Assembly (NCBI RefSeq): GCF_902500225.1
Contig: NZ_LR722657.1
Location: 62,001-126,000, forward strand
DNA: 64,000 bases
Direction: 5' to 3'
Source: Buttiauxella massiliensis
GTDB taxonomy: Bacteria > Pseudomonadota > Gammaproteobacteria > Enterobacterales > Enterobacteriaceae
Shown: positions 9,139 through 20,627 of the stretch, one piece after another
Layout: each line of letters starts with the position of its first letter
Numbering within the stretch: the stretch's first letter is position 1
Position numbers and translations under genes: made by a program
Notes under the pieces: model-generated
The model's input: only the letters and a program-made list of their open reading frames with translations
Database searches by the model: none
What the model was told of the DNA's origin: nothing

Positions 9139-10314
9139 TCACGGCTGACGGTGATAGCCACGCCACCACACTACTAAATTTAGTAGGGCGATGATGGCAC
9201 CTGCCGCGCAAACGCCATTCCATCCAGCATGTTGATAAGCACTGGCAGAAATAACTGAACCTGCGGCACCACCAATAAAGTAGCTAGTCATGTAACCGGC
9301 TGTCAGGCGATTTCGTGCATCCGGCATCATGCGATAAATAACGGTTTGATTAGTGATATGTACACCCTGAACCGTTAAATCCAGCACCAGAATCCCGACG
9401 ATAAGTGCTATCACAGAGAACTGACCCATGGCGACAGCAATCCACGACAGCAGTAGCAGCACCAGGCCAATTGTGGTGGTGAGATGCGCTTTGCCTTTGT
9501 CGGCAAACCCGCCAGCTGGACGAGCGCCCAGCGCACCCGCGGCACCCGCCAGGCCGAACAGGCCAATCGTAGCTTCAGAGAAGTTAAACGGTGGCGAAGC
9601 CAATAAAAATGCCATCGACGTCCACAGAATGCTGAAGTTGGCAAACGTCAGGCAGCCCAACAGAGCACGCGTTCGCAGCAGCGGGTTTTTGATAAAAAGG
9701 CCGAATACGGAAGAGAGTAATTGGGGATAATTCAGATGCGTTTCAGTCTTCACTTTCGGCAAGCCGCGCCACAGGGCTAAAGCCATCAAAACCATGAGAA
9801 CACTGGCAACCCAGTAAACGGTACGCCATCCGCCGAGACTCGCCAACAACCCTGCAATGGTTCGTGCCAGTAAGATGCCGAGCAGCAGCCCGCTCATAAT
9901 CGTGCCGACGACTTTGCCGCGTTTTTCTGGCTCGGCGAGCGTGGCCGCCAACGGCACCAGAATTTGTGCGACCACCGAGAACAAACCGGTTAGCGCGGTG
10001 CCTAGAATCATCACCCACAACGTCTGGCTCAGTGCGGTGATCACCATGCCGCCTGCGGCAAGCAGCGTCATAAACACAATCAAACTGCGGCGTTCAAACA
10101 TATCGCCCAGTGGCACCAAAAGCAGCAAGCCTGCCGCGTAGCCCAGCTGCGCGGCGGTAACAATAAATCCGGCCTGGTTAATCGACAGGGAAAACGCATT
10201 GGCGATGGTATCGAGCAGCGGTTGCGCGTAGTAGTTGCTGGCAACGGCCAGACCCGTGGCGATAGACATCAGGACGATGAGCGCGGGGCTGAGTCCGTGG
10301 TGAGTATTTTTCAT
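9139..10314 (-). CDS. ygaY: MFS transporter at the ygaY position, intact
   Basis: A full-length 391-residue, 12-TM major facilitator protein with the first-half loop motif PLGDMFERRSLI and the second-half loop GGFADKGKAHL. It belongs to the arabinose-efflux-like MFS group. It sits between ygaZ and proX, where E. coli K-12 has the broken gene ygaY, so this is probably the functional counterpart. The substrate cannot be told from sequence. It lies alone with no co-directional partner close by. Confidence 0.85.
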   Translation of the reverse strand: MKNTHHGLSPALIVLMSIATGLAVASNYYAQPLLDTIANAFSLSINQAGFIVTAAQLGYAAGLLLLVPLGDMFERRSLIVFMTLLAAGGMVITALSQTLWVMILGTALTGLFSVVAQILVPLAATLAEPEKRGKVVGTIMSGLLLGILLARTIAGLLASLGGWRTVYWVASVLMVLMALALWRGLPKVKTETHLNYPQLLSSVFGLFIKNPLLRTRALLGCLTFANFSILWTSMAFLLASPPFNFSEATIGLFGLAGAAGALGARPAGGFADKGKAHLTTTIGLVLLLLSWIAVAMGQFSVIALIVGILVLDLTVQGVHITNQTVIYRMMPDARNRLTAGYMTSYFIGGAAGSVISASAYQHAGWNGVCAAGAIIALLNLVVWWRGYHRQP

Positions 10315-10398
10315 TCTTATTCTTCGGTTGGTAATGACAGGTCGCGAATGATAGCGAAAATTGAGGCTAGCAGGGGTTAGATTGTGCGGTAGGAAATT

Positions 10399-10422
10399 GG
10401 CGGGTGATGTGCATCTCCCGCC
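10399..10422 (-). terminator. Probable terminator after proX
   Basis: An inverted repeat GGCGGG/CCCGCC, with inner pairs GAT/ATC, lies 11 bp beyond the proX stop on the minus strand. The downstream leftward stretch AATTTCC is only weakly U-rich, so termination may be partial. Confidence 0.5.
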
Positions 10423-10432
10423 ATAACAAGTT

Positions 10433-11425
10433 TTACTTCGTCGCTAATGCTTCTTTCACCCAGCCATCAAACTGTGCCTGGTGCGCTTTAATCCAGCCAT
10501 CAACGTGACCCTGAATATCCGCTTCTGAGGATTTACCGTTATGCATCATCGCATTCTCGGCATTGATATCCGCCAGCGGCAGTTTCATCAGGCTAAACAG
10601 TTTCGCCGCCTGCGGGTTTTTCTCGGCCCAGGCCTTGTTTGCCACGATATGCATGGTGTTCACCGGGAAACCATAGTTCGCGCCGTTCGGCAGCTTAGTG
10701 TCGATATTCTTTTGCTCACCCGGCAAGGACGAGAACGGCACCTGCAACCACACCACATCTTTCCCAGGTTTGAGCACATCGCTCACCCAGTATGGCGTCC
10801 AGGTGTAATACAGTACCGGTTTGCCTTCTTTGTAACGCGCAATGGTATCCGCCATCATCGCTGAATAATTACCGTGGCTAACCGTTACCGTATCGGCCAG
10901 CTTATAGGCTTCGTTCTGATGGTTAATCACCGCTTCACAACCCCAACCCGGCGTACAACCCATCATGTCGGCTTTGCCATCGTCGTTGCTGTCGAACAGT
11001 TTGGCAATCTTCGGATCTTTTAACTGCTCAACGTTGGTAATGTGGTATTTATCTGCGGTCTTTTTATCAATGAGATAACCCTGCGCCGCACCGGTCACAT
11101 ACGTGCCTTCGCGATAAAACTTGTTACTGCCACCCGCAGCGGCATACATATCGTCATGCAGTGGCTGCCAGTTCACTGCGGTAAATGTGGCATCGCCGGA
11201 AGCAATCGAGGTGTAACCCACGTTGTAATCCACTTCGCTTGCCGTGTTTACGGTGTAACCCAGTTTTTCAAGGGCACGGCTGACAAGCTGTGTCTGGAAG
11301 GATTCTTCAGAAATGGTGCTTTGAATTGGCTGAACCGTAATGCCTTTACCCGGCAAGTCAGCGGCAAAAGTGCTGGTGGTAACGAGTGTGGCAAGAGCTG
11401 TCGCGAAAAGAGTCGTGTGTCGCAT
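10433..11425 (-). CDS. proX: Glycine betaine/proline betaine-binding protein ProX
   Basis: Periplasmic substrate-binding protein of the ProU osmoprotectant importer, 330 residues. A signal peptide ends at ...[10 protein letters not shown]. The mature protein has the aromatic cage region typical of ProX ([15 protein letters not shown] and [22 protein letters not shown]) and the disulfide-type pair in [12 protein letters not shown]. It is third in proVWX, 54 bp after proW. Confidence 0.97.
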   Translation of the reverse strand: MRHTTLFATALATLVTTSTFAADLPGKGITVQPIQSTISEESFQTQLVSRALEKLGYTVNTASEVDYNVGYTSIASGDATFTAVNWQPLHDDMYAAAGGSNKFYREGTYVTGAAQGYLIDKKTADKYHITNVEQLKDPKIAKLFDSNDDGKADMMGCTPGWGCEAVINHQNEAYKLADTVTVSHGNYSAMMADTIARYKEGKPVLYYTWTPYWVSDVLKPGKDVVWLQVPFSSLPGEQKNIDTKLPNGANYGFPVNTMHIVANKAWAEKNPQAAKLFSLMKLPLADINAENAMMHNGKSSEADIQGHVDGWIKAHQAQFDGWVKEALATK

Positions 11426-11479
11426 CGTTATTCCTGTTTTGGTGGTGGGCGTGAGGCGGCACGAATGCCGCCATCATGT

Positions 11480-12559
11480 TTATTTGATGAAGGGACGGGT
11501 CAAAAGACCAATTGGGCCGGTATTGAACCAGCGGCGGTTGCCACGGCTGCGCGAATCGCGGCCAATGGACTGAGTTAAGCGGTCGAGAATAATGGCCAGT
11601 ATAACGATGCCGACGCCACCGACGGTCGCAAGACCCATATCGAGGCGGCCAATACCGCGCAGAACCATCTGGCCCAGACCACCAACGGCAATCATCGAGG
11701 CGATAACCACCATCGAAAGTGCCAGCATCAGTGTCTGGTTAACGCCCGCCATAATGGTCGGCATCGCCAGCGGTAACTGAACCTTGAACAACATCTGGCG
11801 CGGGCTTGCGCCAAACGAACGCGAGGCTTCAATTAGATCTTCCGGCACCTGCTTAATACCCAGAATCGTCAGGCGCACAATTGGCGGTAGGGCAAAGATA
11901 ATCGTCACCACCACGCCAGGCACGTTACCGATACCGAACAACATTACGATTGGCACCAGATAAACAAACGCTGGGGTGGTTTGCATCGCATCCAATAATG
12001 GGCGAATTATTTTTGCTGCCCGTTCGCTGCGTGCCAGCCAAATCCCCAGCGGCAGGCCGATTATCATGCAGAACATCAGGGCCGTCAGCACCAGCGCCAG
12101 CGTCACCATAGCTTGTGACCAGGCACCAATCGCGCCAATCGCCACCAGTGAAATCAACGTTGCGATACCCATACCCAGGCTCGACATCTGCCAGGCAATC
12201 AGCGCAAACAGGATGATGGCAACTGGTGCAGGCATCCCCAGCAAGAAGTGCTGGAAGCCACTGAGGATGTAATCCACCGGCACGCGAATCCCCTGGAACA
12301 CCGGGCGGAAGTGCGTCACCACCCAGTCGATACCGTGAGTTACCCAGCTATCGAGCGGGATCAGCGTCTTATGAAACGGATCGAGAATATTAAAATGTTC
12401 AGGTGCTGGAGCAGGGGCTGAATTCAGCCAGTCTGCACTGCTACTTGCAGCAGGCGTGGATGCCGCCTGGCTTCCCCACGCATCAGCAGTTGCAGCGGCA
12501 TGGTTGGTTGTTGTGTCGGCAGCCGCACTGCCGGTATCCCACGGATTTGCTTCACTCAT
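11480..12559 (-). CDS. proW: Glycine betaine ABC transporter permease ProW
   Basis: Inner-membrane permease of ProU, 359 residues. The long hydrophilic N-terminus is rich in Ala, Thr and Ser, as in E. coli. The permease core contains the ABC-interaction EAA loop in [23 protein letters not shown]. It overlaps proV by 4 bp. Confidence 0.97.
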   Translation of the reverse strand: MSEANPWDTGSAAADTTTNHAAATADAWGSQAASTPAASSSADWLNSAPAPAPEHFNILDPFHKTLIPLDSWVTHGIDWVVTHFRPVFQGIRVPVDYILSGFQHFLLGMPAPVAIILFALIAWQMSSLGMGIATLISLVAIGAIGAWSQAMVTLALVLTALMFCMIIGLPLGIWLARSERAAKIIRPLLDAMQTTPAFVYLVPIVMLFGIGNVPGVVVTIIFALPPIVRLTILGIKQVPEDLIEASRSFGASPRQMLFKVQLPLAMPTIMAGVNQTLMLALSMVVIASMIAVGGLGQMVLRGIGRLDMGLATVGGVGIVILAIILDRLTQSIGRDSRSRGNRRWFNTGPIGLLTRPFIK

Positions 12560-13755
12560 TGACTTACCCCTTCACGATCTAACGCCTGGAGTAGCACCCC
12601 TTTTGAGATGATACCCACGTACTGACTCTCTTCCCCAATAACCGGAACCGCGCACGGAGCCTGGCCGACATGGGTGAGCAACTCGCTCAGAGATGTATCA
12701 GCGGAAACTGCCGCTGGCGTTTCGAGGTAAGCGGTGTCCAGACCCTCGCCCGCAGCGAGTGCGGCTTTAAGAGAGTCGGTCGAGACAATACCGAGGAATT
12801 TTTGCCCGCGTTCGATGACATAACCGAATTCACGGTCTTCATCTTGCAGCAATTTCAGCGCAGAACGAGGGCCAAAACCGGCGGTTTTACGCAACAGACC
12901 AGCAGGGCTTCGGCGCGCAATATCTTTAGCGCTAAATACCTGACTAATATCCACACCGCGGAAGAAGGTGCGTACATAATCATTTGCCGGATTATTGAGG
13001 ATTTCATCCGGTGTACCGACCTGTATTACTTCACCACCTTGCATAATGGCAATTCGGTCACCAATACGCATTGCTTCATCTAAATCGTGGGAAATAAATA
13101 CAATGGTACGTTGGTGTTTAGCCTGTAATTTAATTAATTCATCCTGCATTTCAGTACGAATTAATGGATCGAGTGCGGAGAAGGCTTCATCCATCAATAA
13201 TATATCTGGATTAATTGCCAATGCACGGGCTAAACCAACACGTTGGCGCATACCGCCAGAAAGCTCATCAGGATAAGCGTGGGAATAATTTTCAAGCCCT
13301 ACCTGACGCAACGCATCCAGCGCTTTTTCCTGACGCTCTTTCAACGGAATTCCCGCTAATTCCATGCCAAAGGAAGTGTTATTTAACACTGTCATATGAG
13401 GCATCAAAGCAAATGACTGGAATACCATGGAGATCTTACTTTTGCGAACCTCGCGGAGTTCTGATTCTGATATTTTGGCGATATCAACGCCATCAATCAG
13501 TACCTGCCCACGGGTTGGTTCAATCAGGCGATTGAGAAGGCGAACCATGGTGGATTTACCGGAACCCGATAACCCCATGATGACAAAAATCTCGCCTTCT
13601 TCAATTGCCAGACTGGCGTCTTTTACGCCAAGCGACAGCCCTGTTTTTTCCAGTAGTTCAGCTTTTGAAATACCCTTTTCAATATATTTAAATGCGCGCT
13701 GTGGGTGCTCACCAAATACCTTATATAAATTCTTCACTTCAAGTTTAATTGCCAT
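12556..13755 (-). CDS. proV: Glycine betaine ABC transporter ATPase ProV
   Basis: ATP-binding subunit of ProU, 399 residues. Walker A is GLSGSGKST, the signature is [15 protein letters not shown], Walker B is [14 protein letters not shown], and tandem CBS domains at the C-terminus sense ionic strength in the family. The OTCN-type long N-terminus precedes Walker A. First gene of the osmotically induced proVWX operon. Confidence 0.98.
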   Translation of the reverse strand: MAIKLEVKNLYKVFGEHPQRAFKYIEKGISKAELLEKTGLSLGVKDASLAIEEGEIFVIMGLSGSGKSTMVRLLNRLIEPTRGQVLIDGVDIAKISESELREVRKSKISMVFQSFALMPHMTVLNNTSFGMELAGIPLKERQEKALDALRQVGLENYSHAYPDELSGGMRQRVGLARALAINPDILLMDEAFSALDPLIRTEMQDELIKLQAKHQRTIVFISHDLDEAMRIGDRIAIMQGGEVIQVGTPDEILNNPANDYVRTFFRGVDISQVFSAKDIARRSPAGLLRKTAGFGPRSALKLLQDEDREFGYVIERGQKFLGIVSTDSLKAALAAGEGLDTAYLETPAAVSADTSLSELLTHVGQAPCAVPVIGEESQYVGIISKGVLLQALDREGVSQ

Positions 13756-14085
13756 GCAATAAAGTTATTCCTGTATTTATATATTTATACACAATTCCTG
13801 ATGGAAATATTCACTGCATATACCCTAACATACTCAGAATCTGAGACAACCCTCGATTTTCGATATATCGAATATCCACGCGGCTTGGGTGGGCAGAATT
13901 TCCCATGAGTAAAGGGCTGAGGGCAAATCAGAGAAAGATGATATTTTTTGTAAGCGAAGGCGAAATTTGCCTGAATAGCACGATATTCAGGCAAAAATGT
14001 AAACAGCAATTTTGTAGTATTTAATTAAAATATCAACGCCAGAAATGTGCGGTTTATTTGGCATAAATTACGTTAAGAAACCAAA
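13756..14085 (-). promoter_or_regulatory. proU leader and P2-type promoter
   Basis: The AT-rich leader of proV. On the minus strand TTGTCT (13849-13844), a 16-bp spacer and TAGGGT (13827-13822) match the position and sequence of the E. coli proU P2 promoter, followed by a roughly 60-nt untranslated leader to proV. AT-richness upstream and within proV fits the H-NS control known in E. coli. No gene is present here; the short leftward ORF at 13785-14009 has no support. Confidence 0.7.
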
Positions 14086-14195
14086 ATAATTCGAGTTGAG
14101 GGAAGGCGACAAAGCCGCAAGTCCCCAGGAGCATAGATAACTATGTGACTGGGGTGCGCGGGTGCAGTCAACGCACCTGCGGCTCGAAGTATGAA
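14086..14195. repeat. ERIC element between nrdF and the proU leader
   Basis: Matches the ERIC core: GTCCCCAGGAGC-ATA-GATAACTATGTGACTGGGGTG, bounded by TTCGAGTT-GAGGGAAGGCG on the left and GCACCTGCGGCTCGAAGTATG on the right, which pair with each other. It lies immediately after the nrdF stop and could shape the 3' end of the nrdHIEF transcript. Confidence 0.88.
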
Positions 14196-14199
14196 GGTT

Positions 14200-15171
<972 letters not shown>

Positions 15172-17319
15172 TTATAAAGCGCAGGACACACAGCCCTGCA
15201 CCTCCGTTCCATCCAGTGCCATCTGGCGCAAGCGAATGTAGTAGAGCGTCTTGATGCCTTTTTTCCAGGCATAAATCTGCGCTTTATTAATGTCACGAGT
15301 GGTGGCGGTATCGCGGAAAAACAGCGTCAGCGATAAACCTTGATCAACGTGGCGAGTGGCTTGCGCATAGGTGTCGATAATTTTTTCCGGGCCGATATCG
15401 TACGCATCCTGGTAAAACTCCAGGTTGTCGTTAGTCATAAACGGAGCCGGATAATAAACGCGCCCGATTTTGCCTTCTTTGCGAATCTCAATACGCGACA
15501 CTATCGGGTGGATGCTTGATGTTGCGTGGTTGATATAAGAGATCGAACCCGTCGGTGGGATAGCCTGCAAATTCTGGTTATACAGGCCGTATTCCATCAC
15601 GTCGTCACGCAACTGTTGCCACTCTTCGCGGGTGGGAATAGCGACCCCAGCTTTGGCAAATAACGCGCGCACCTTCTCGGTTTTTGGCTGCCATGTTTCG
15701 TGCAGATACTGGCGGAAATATTCGCCATTCGCATAACGTGATTGCTCGAAACCAGCGAAGCGCTGTTTGCGTTCTCGTGCCAGTAAATTGGATGTGCGTA
15801 CTGCATGCCAGGTCACGGTATAAAAATAGAAATTGGTAAAATCCAGACCTTCTGGCGAACCGTAAGCAATACCTTCGCGCGCCAGATAACCGTGCAGATT
15901 CATCTGCCCGAGGCCGATGGCATGTGACGCGGCGTTTCCTGCTTCAATCGACGGAACTGAGCGAATGTGGCTCATATCGGAAACCGCCGTCAGCCCGCGA
16001 ATTGCGACTTCGATAGTCTGGCCAAAATCGGGGGAATCCATGGTATGGGCGATATTCAGTGAGCCGAGATTGCAGGAAATATCTTTGCCTGTTTGTTGGT
16101 AATCGAGGTTTTCGTCGTAAGTAGAAGGGCTATTAACCTGCAAGATTTCTGAACACAGGTTGCTCATATTAATACGCCCGGCAATCGGGTTTGCGCGATT
16201 TACCGTGTCTTCAAACATGATGTACGGGTAACCAGACTCAAACTGGATCTCGGCCAGTGTCTGGAAGAAATCACGCGCATTAATAAAGGTTTTGCGAATA
16301 CGCTCGTCCGACAGCATTTCTTCGTAAAGTTCACTGACGGCAATATCACCAAATGGCTTGCCGTAAAGACGCTCGACATCATAAGGCGAGAACAACGCCA
16401 TCGGCTGGTTATCTTTCGCCAACTGGAAAGTGATATCCGGGATCACCACGCCAAGCGAGAGCGATTTGATGCGAATTTTTTCATCAGCATTTTCGCGCTT
16501 GGTGTCGAGAAAACGCAAAATATCGGGATGATGGGCGTGAAGATAAACCGCCCCCGCGCCCTGGCGCGCACCGAGCTGGTTGGCGTACGAAAATGCATCT
16601 TCCAGCATTTTCATCACCGGAATAACACCGGACGACTGGTTTTCGATGCGTTTAATCGGCGCGCCAACTTCACGCAAATTCGACAGCAGGAAAGCTACAC
16701 CTCCGCCACGTTTCGAAAGCTGCAATGCGGAATTTACCGCACGGCCAATCGACTCCATATTGTCTTCAATTCGCAGTAAGAAGCAGGACACCAGTTCGCC
16801 GCGCTGCATTTTCCCGCAGTTCAGAAAAGTGGGCGTGGCAGGCTGGAATCGGCCGCTGAGCATCTCATCCATCAATTGCGTGGCGAGGTTTTCGTTACCC
16901 TGTGCCAGTGTTAACGCCACCATGCACACACGGTCCGGGAAATGTTCCAGATATTCTTTACCGTCGTAAGATTTCAGTGTGTAGCTGGTGTAATACTTCC
17001 ATGCGCCGAGGAACGTTTTGAACTGGAAACCGCTGTTGAGCGCCTTCTCAAACAACGTGACAACAAAACGGCTGTCATAGCGTTGTAGCACGGCATTGTC
17101 GTAATAACCTTCTGCCACCAGGTAGTCGAGGCGAGCTTGCTGGTGGGGAAACTGGCGCGAACGGGGTAGCACATGTTGTTTATGGAATTGCTCTACCGCC
17201 AGCTTATCTTTCTCAAACTGGATATGGCCTGCGGAATCATAAAGATTCAACATGGCGTTGAGTGCGTGATAATCCGCGCTTTCCGTCGCCATTACGCTGA
17301 TAGCTTCTGTCGTTGCCAA
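15172..17319 (-). CDS. nrdE: Class Ib ribonucleotide reductase alpha subunit NrdE
   Basis: Catalytic subunit reducing ribonucleoside diphosphates, 715 residues. Visible are the active-site context [20 protein letters not shown] with its catalytic Asn/Cys/Glu, the radical-transfer tyrosine region near GIKTLYYIR, and the C-terminal redox pair CVSC. It lacks the ATP-cone activity domain, as usual for class Ib. It overlaps nrdI by 28 bp. Confidence 0.98.
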   Translation of the reverse strand: MATTEAISVMATESADYHALNAMLNLYDSAGHIQFEKDKLAVEQFHKQHVLPRSRQFPHQQARLDYLVAEGYYDNAVLQRYDSRFVVTLFEKALNSGFQFKTFLGAWKYYTSYTLKSYDGKEYLEHFPDRVCMVALTLAQGNENLATQLMDEMLSGRFQPATPTFLNCGKMQRGELVSCFLLRIEDNMESIGRAVNSALQLSKRGGGVAFLLSNLREVGAPIKRIENQSSGVIPVMKMLEDAFSYANQLGARQGAGAVYLHAHHPDILRFLDTKRENADEKIRIKSLSLGVVIPDITFQLAKDNQPMALFSPYDVERLYGKPFGDIAVSELYEEMLSDERIRKTFINARDFFQTLAEIQFESGYPYIMFEDTVNRANPIAGRINMSNLCSEILQVNSPSTYDENLDYQQTGKDISCNLGSLNIAHTMDSPDFGQTIEVAIRGLTAVSDMSHIRSVPSIEAGNAASHAIGLGQMNLHGYLAREGIAYGSPEGLDFTNFYFYTVTWHAVRTSNLLARERKQRFAGFEQSRYANGEYFRQYLHETWQPKTEKVRALFAKAGVAIPTREEWQQLRDDVMEYGLYNQNLQAIPPTGSISYINHATSSIHPIVSRIEIRKEGKIGRVYYPAPFMTNDNLEFYQDAYDIGPEKIIDTYAQATRHVDQGLSLTLFFRDTATTRDINKAQIYAWKKGIKTLYYIRLRQMALDGTEVQGCVSCAL

Positions 17320-17702
17320 AATTCTTTGACTCCCTTACGCACGTTTTCAATATCTTGCTCGGTGCCGAGTAACTCAAAACGATAGAGATACGGTACCTGG
17401 CATTTCTGGGCTATCACGTCACCCGCCCGGCAAAATCCGTCGCCGAAATTACGATTACCGCTGGCAATCACACCGCGCAGTAACGAGCGATTCGTCGGAT
17501 TATTTAAAAATCGAATCACCTGGGCCGGTACGGCACCGGCAATTCCACCACCGCCATAGCTGGGCACTATCAAAATATAAGGTTCTGTCACTTCCAGCCG
17601 CTGTTTGAAATCCAGCGGAATGCGCAGCGCGGGTAATTCCAGGCGTTCGACAAAACGCAGAGTATTTTCCGAGGTGCTTGAGAAGTAGACGAGTTTGCTC
17701 AT
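17292..17702 (-). CDS. nrdI: Flavodoxin-like activator NrdI
   Basis: FMN protein that supplies superoxide to assemble the NrdF dimanganese-tyrosyl cofactor, 136 residues. Flavin-binding loops appear at [32 protein letters not shown] and [13 protein letters not shown]. It overlaps nrdH by 4 bp and nrdE by 28 bp. Confidence 0.97.
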   Translation of the reverse strand: MSKLVYFSSTSENTLRFVERLELPALRIPLDFKQRLEVTEPYILIVPSYGGGGIAGAVPAQVIRFLNNPTNRSLLRGVIASGNRNFGDGFCRAGDVIAQKCQVPYLYRFELLGTEQDIENVRKGVKEFWQRQKLSA

Positions 17703-17935
17703 GCAGTGGCTCGTAAGCGCAGGCGGTTGATCATATCCGGCCGGAATCCGCTCCAGCTCTCTTGTTCAGTGACCACAACAGGCAACTGGCGAAAACCTTT
17801 TTCCCGTAAATCATCAGCGGCTTCCGGGTGTAAATCGAGGTTAATCAGCTCAAAATCAAACCCACGGCTTTCCATTGCCCGCTTAGTGGCATGGCACTGA
17901 ACACAGTCATTTCGAGTGTATATGGTAATGCGCAT
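17699..17935 (-). CDS. nrdH: Glutaredoxin-like electron donor NrdH
   Basis: A 78-residue NrdH-redoxin that passes electrons from thioredoxin reductase to NrdEF. The active site is CVQC at residues 11-14, and the C-terminal [12 protein letters not shown] is family-typical. First gene of nrdHIEF; its upstream region carries probable NrdR boxes. Confidence 0.97.
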   Translation of the reverse strand: MRITIYTRNDCVQCHATKRAMESRGFDFELINLDLHPEAADDLREKGFRQLPVVVTEQESWSGFRPDMINRLRLRATA

Positions 17936-17967
17936 GATTCTTATTCTCTCTGTTGTTGAGAATATGA

Positions 17968-18014
17968 ATACTAGATGTGGGTAATAAAATAATCAACCAT
18001 ACAAGATATAGTAT
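17968..18014 (-). promoter_or_regulatory. Pair of probable NrdR boxes upstream of nrdH
   Basis: The sequence ATA-CAAGATATAG-TAT (17999-18014) matches the palindromic NrdR core CwATATATwG at 9 of 10 positions. A weaker copy, CTAGATGTGG (17971-17980), lies 31 bp away, three helical turns. This is the paired arrangement known for NrdR repression of ribonucleotide reductase operons. Confidence 0.6.
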
Positions 18015-18075
18015 TTTTGAATAAGGATAGAAAAGGTGATGAGCGGGGCGGGTTGCGGGAAAAAAGAATTTTTAG

Positions 18076-18101
18076 GGTGGATTAGCGCTAGCGAATCCAC
18101 C
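18076..18101. repeat. Short palindromic repeat / probable terminator
   Basis: The arms GGTGGATT/AATCCACC surround AGCGCTAGCG, flanked by TTTAG and CACTA. It resembles the GTAGGGTGGATTAGCGC-type palindromic repeats common in enterobacterial intergenic DNA (recognised from memory). Read leftward it is followed by a T-rich stretch (TTCTTTTTT), so it could end the 18144-18572 transcript. Confidence 0.55.
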
Positions 18102-18143
18102 ACTATGGTGCGGGCGTCGCTGCGCCAATCCGACCAGAAAAAA

Positions 18144-18572
18144 CTACATACGCATACTGATCGCCAGGCGGTTGAACGCATTCATCAGACTTGCAGTGAA
18201 AGTAAGATCGCTAATCTCTTGTGCGGTGAAGAATTGCAGTAGTGGCTGATAAACCGCATCTTCCGCGCCTTCAGTGATAAGAGTGATGGCTTCGGCCCAG
18301 GCTAATGCCGCGCGCTCTTTTTCACTGAAGTGATTACTCACTTTCCAGCCCGCCAATGCATCTAGCTTGGCCTGGTCTACGCCATCTTTGCGCAGTGCTT
18401 TTGAGTGCATCTCGAGGCAATAGGCGCAGCCGTTAATTTGCGAGACGCGCAGGAAAACAAGTTCAATCAGGGTCGAGCCGAGTGAGCTCGACTCCAGACC
18501 TTTCAGTGCCTGAAGCATTGGCTTGAATACGGCTGGGGAAAGGTCGTAGTAAGGCTGGCGTAGTTCAATCAT
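18144..18572 (-). CDS. Carboxymuconolactone decarboxylase (AhpD-like) family protein
   Basis: A 142-residue alpha-helical protein with the AhpD-type redox motif in the stretch NGCAYCLEMHS (CxxC followed by H), which suggests peroxidase or redox activity and not lactone decarboxylation. The ATG at 18572 is chosen because it follows GAGG and gives the usual MIELRQPYY N-terminus; a start at 18668 would run into the divergent regulator gene. It is divergent from a MocR-type regulator with an 89-bp gap. This pair is absent between nrdH and ygaM in E. coli K-12. Confidence 0.85.
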   Translation of the reverse strand: MIELRQPYYDLSPAVFKPMLQALKGLESSSLGSTLIELVFLRVSQINGCAYCLEMHSKALRKDGVDQAKLDALAGWKVSNHFSEKERAALAWAEAITLITEGAEDAVYQPLLQFFTAQEISDLTFTASLMNAFNRLAISMRM

Positions 18573-18661
18573 GGGGTAATCCTCGTGTTGGTGTGAGGGC
18601 AATTTAACACTATGATGGACTACTAAAGAGAGCCATAAATTAACTAATAAAGCAGGCCATA

Positions 18662-20035
18662 ATGGCAAAGTCGATTGAACCCGTAGTGAGTGCTCACCAT
18701 TCGATTCCGCGTTACCAGCAAATCGCGAGGCAGCTTAAGCAGGCTATCAGTGATGGTGAGCTGGTTGCCGGAAGCCGCTTGCCATCAAGTCGCACCATGG
18801 CGCTGGAACTTGGAGTGGCCCGGGCAACCGTGGAAAATGCCTACGGGGAGCTGGTTGCACAAGGGTGGCTGGAAAGACGCGGCCAGGCAGGGACCTTTGT
18901 CAGCTTGTCGGTGACGAAAGGCGCAAATAACCCCGAGACGACAACCAGCCAACCGCAAGGTACGCCACGTCCATTCCAGGTGGGTTTACCCGCGCTGGAT
19001 GCATTCCCGCGCGCATTGTGGGCGCGAATTATGGGGCGGCGCTTACGTCTGCAAACACGCTACGATCTAGTGTTACCTGAAGCAAACGGGGAGTCGACAT
19101 TACGCCAGGCCATTGCCGATTATTTACGTTTCTCACGCAGCATCGACTGCCAGCCGGAGCAGATTTTCATCACCGCCGGTTTTCAGGCTGCAATGAGACT
19201 GGTTGTGCATACACTTGCCAAACCTGGTGACGGAGTCTGGCTCGAAGATCCCGGTTATCGCTATGTGCGCCCGGTATTTTCAGAAGCGGGCATGGCATTA
19301 CATCCGGTGCCGGTCGATGGTGAAGGGATGCAGATTGATTATGGTATTAACCATTTTCCAGATGCGCGTTTTGCACTATTGACCCCGGCTCATCAAAGCC
19401 CGCTGGGCGTGGCTTTATCACTAACTCGCCGTCGCCAGTTGCTTGACTGGGCTGCGACAAATCATAGCTGGATTGTTGAGGACGATTACGACAGTGAGTT
19501 CCGCTACCACGGAAAACCGCTGCCGCCGATAAAAAGCCTTGATGGTCCGCAGCGCGTTATCTATGCCGGAACGTTCAGCAAATCTTTGTTTCCCGCTTTA
19601 CGCGTCGCCTGGCTGGTGGTGCCGCAACAGGAGGTCGAGGCATTTTCACAGCACACACATTTCCTGCCATGCACTGCCCCATTGTTGATTCAACAAACCA
19701 TTGCAGATTTCCTGCGCGAAGGGCATTTCTGGCGGCATTTGAAAAAGATGCGTATGTGCTACAGCGAGCGAAGAGTATGGCTGGAGAATGCGCTGCAACA
19801 ACAGGGGTTTGATGTCGTCCCGCAGGCGGGAGGCATTCAACTGGTGATGCGAGTAAAGGGTGATGACCGCGTACTGGTGGCTAAAGCCCGCGATGCAGGG
19901 CTTGCGGTACAAGCATTAAGTGACTGGCGAATGGTGGCAACAGGGGAAGGGGGAATATTGATGAGTTTTACTAATCTCACCTCACAAGCTATGGCGTTAA
20001 AAGCCGCGAAACAGCTACGCGATGCGATTAGCTGA
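18662..20035 (+). CDS. MocR/PdxR-type GntR regulator with aminotransferase domain
   Basis: A 457-residue fusion of an N-terminal GntR winged helix (about 12-80; LPSSRTMALELGVARATVENAY) with a fold-type I aminotransferase-like domain. The PLP-binding lysine is in GTFSKSLFPALR and the aspartate/tyrosine context in IVEDDYDSEFRY. Such proteins bind PLP as effector and often control a divergent neighbour, so the AhpD-like gene at 18144-18572 is the likely target. The effector response cannot be read from sequence. Confidence 0.88.
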   Translation: MAKSIEPVVSAHHSIPRYQQIARQLKQAISDGELVAGSRLPSSRTMALELGVARATVENAYGELVAQGWLERRGQAGTFVSLSVTKGANNPETTTSQPQGTPRPFQVGLPALDAFPRALWARIMGRRLRLQTRYDLVLPEANGESTLRQAIADYLRFSRSIDCQPEQIFITAGFQAAMRLVVHTLAKPGDGVWLEDPGYRYVRPVFSEAGMALHPVPVDGEGMQIDYGINHFPDARFALLTPAHQSPLGVALSLTRRRQLLDWAATNHSWIVEDDYDSEFRYHGKPLPPIKSLDGPQRVIYAGTFSKSLFPALRVAWLVVPQQEVEAFSQHTHFLPCTAPLLIQQTIADFLREGHFWRHLKKMRMCYSERRVWLENALQQQGFDVVPQAGGIQLVMRVKGDDRVLVAKARDAGLAVQALSDWRMVATGEGGILMSFTNLTSQAMALKAAKQLRDAIS

Positions 20036-20083
20036 AATCAAATAGCCAACAAAGACGCCGCCTGAGGAGTTAAGGATATAAAA

Positions 20084-20107
20084 AACCCCGGAAGTGGCTC
20101 CGGGGTT
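20084..20107 (-). terminator. Rho-independent terminator of ygaM
   Basis: A 9-bp stem AACCCCGGA/TCCGGGGTT with loop AGTGGC. Leftward it runs into TTTTTTATATCC, giving a good U-tract for the minus strand. The mocR-type gene on the other strand ends 48 bp to the left. Confidence 0.85.
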
Positions 20108-20140
20108 AGACGCATATTTATTATCACTACACTTTTCGGA

Positions 20141-20467
20141 TTATCGACGGGAAGCTAATAGAGCCCCGATGAATATACCTACAGCGGCGCTGATACCCAC
20201 GCTCTGCCATGGTTTATCTCGTACATATGTATCGGCACAACCTACCGCATCACAAGCGGCTTGTTTTACGCGGGTGCGACCATGAAGGCGGGCTCTTGTC
20301 TCTTTAAGCAGAGACTCCGCTTTTTTGCGGGCAGCTTCCCCTTCTTCTTTAACATCGCTACCGAACGATTTAAGAACCTCTTCCAGCGTGTCAGCCAGTT
20401 GGTTCACGTCACGGTTAATATCATCAACGCCTTCGTCTACATCATTTCGATTTACGCGGTTAAACAT
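20141..20467 (-). CDS. ygaM: DUF883 (ElaB/YgaM/YqjD family) membrane-anchored protein YgaM
   Basis: A 108-residue protein with an amphipathic, coiled-coil-like N-terminal part (VDDINRDVNQLADTLEEVLKS), a basic middle and one C-terminal TM segment (SVGISAAVGIFIGALLASRR). YqjD/ElaB relatives are tail-anchored and bind ribosomes in stationary phase; whether YgaM does so is inference. Gene order with ygaC matches E. coli. Confidence 0.94.
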   Translation of the reverse strand: MFNRVNRNDVDEGVDDINRDVNQLADTLEEVLKSFGSDVKEEGEAARKKAESLLKETRARLHGRTRVKQAACDAVGCADTYVRDKPWQSVGISAAVGIFIGALLASRR

Positions 20468-20627
20468 TGGTTTCTCCCTTTTTGCGATGTACTACTCAGT
20501 GTAGACCATAATTTTTAGTAATGAGTCAGTTCACTCTCTTTCACCGTCTTTATGGACTAATCTGAAAGCGTTGCTAATGCTGGTTATTGTAAGGTTGCGC
20601 TGCAATAGAAGATGACGAGGAAAAAAT

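Noticed and set aside
13785-14009. 74-codon leftward frame in the proU leader
   Set aside because: It covers the proU P2 promoter, has no family resemblance and no RBS.
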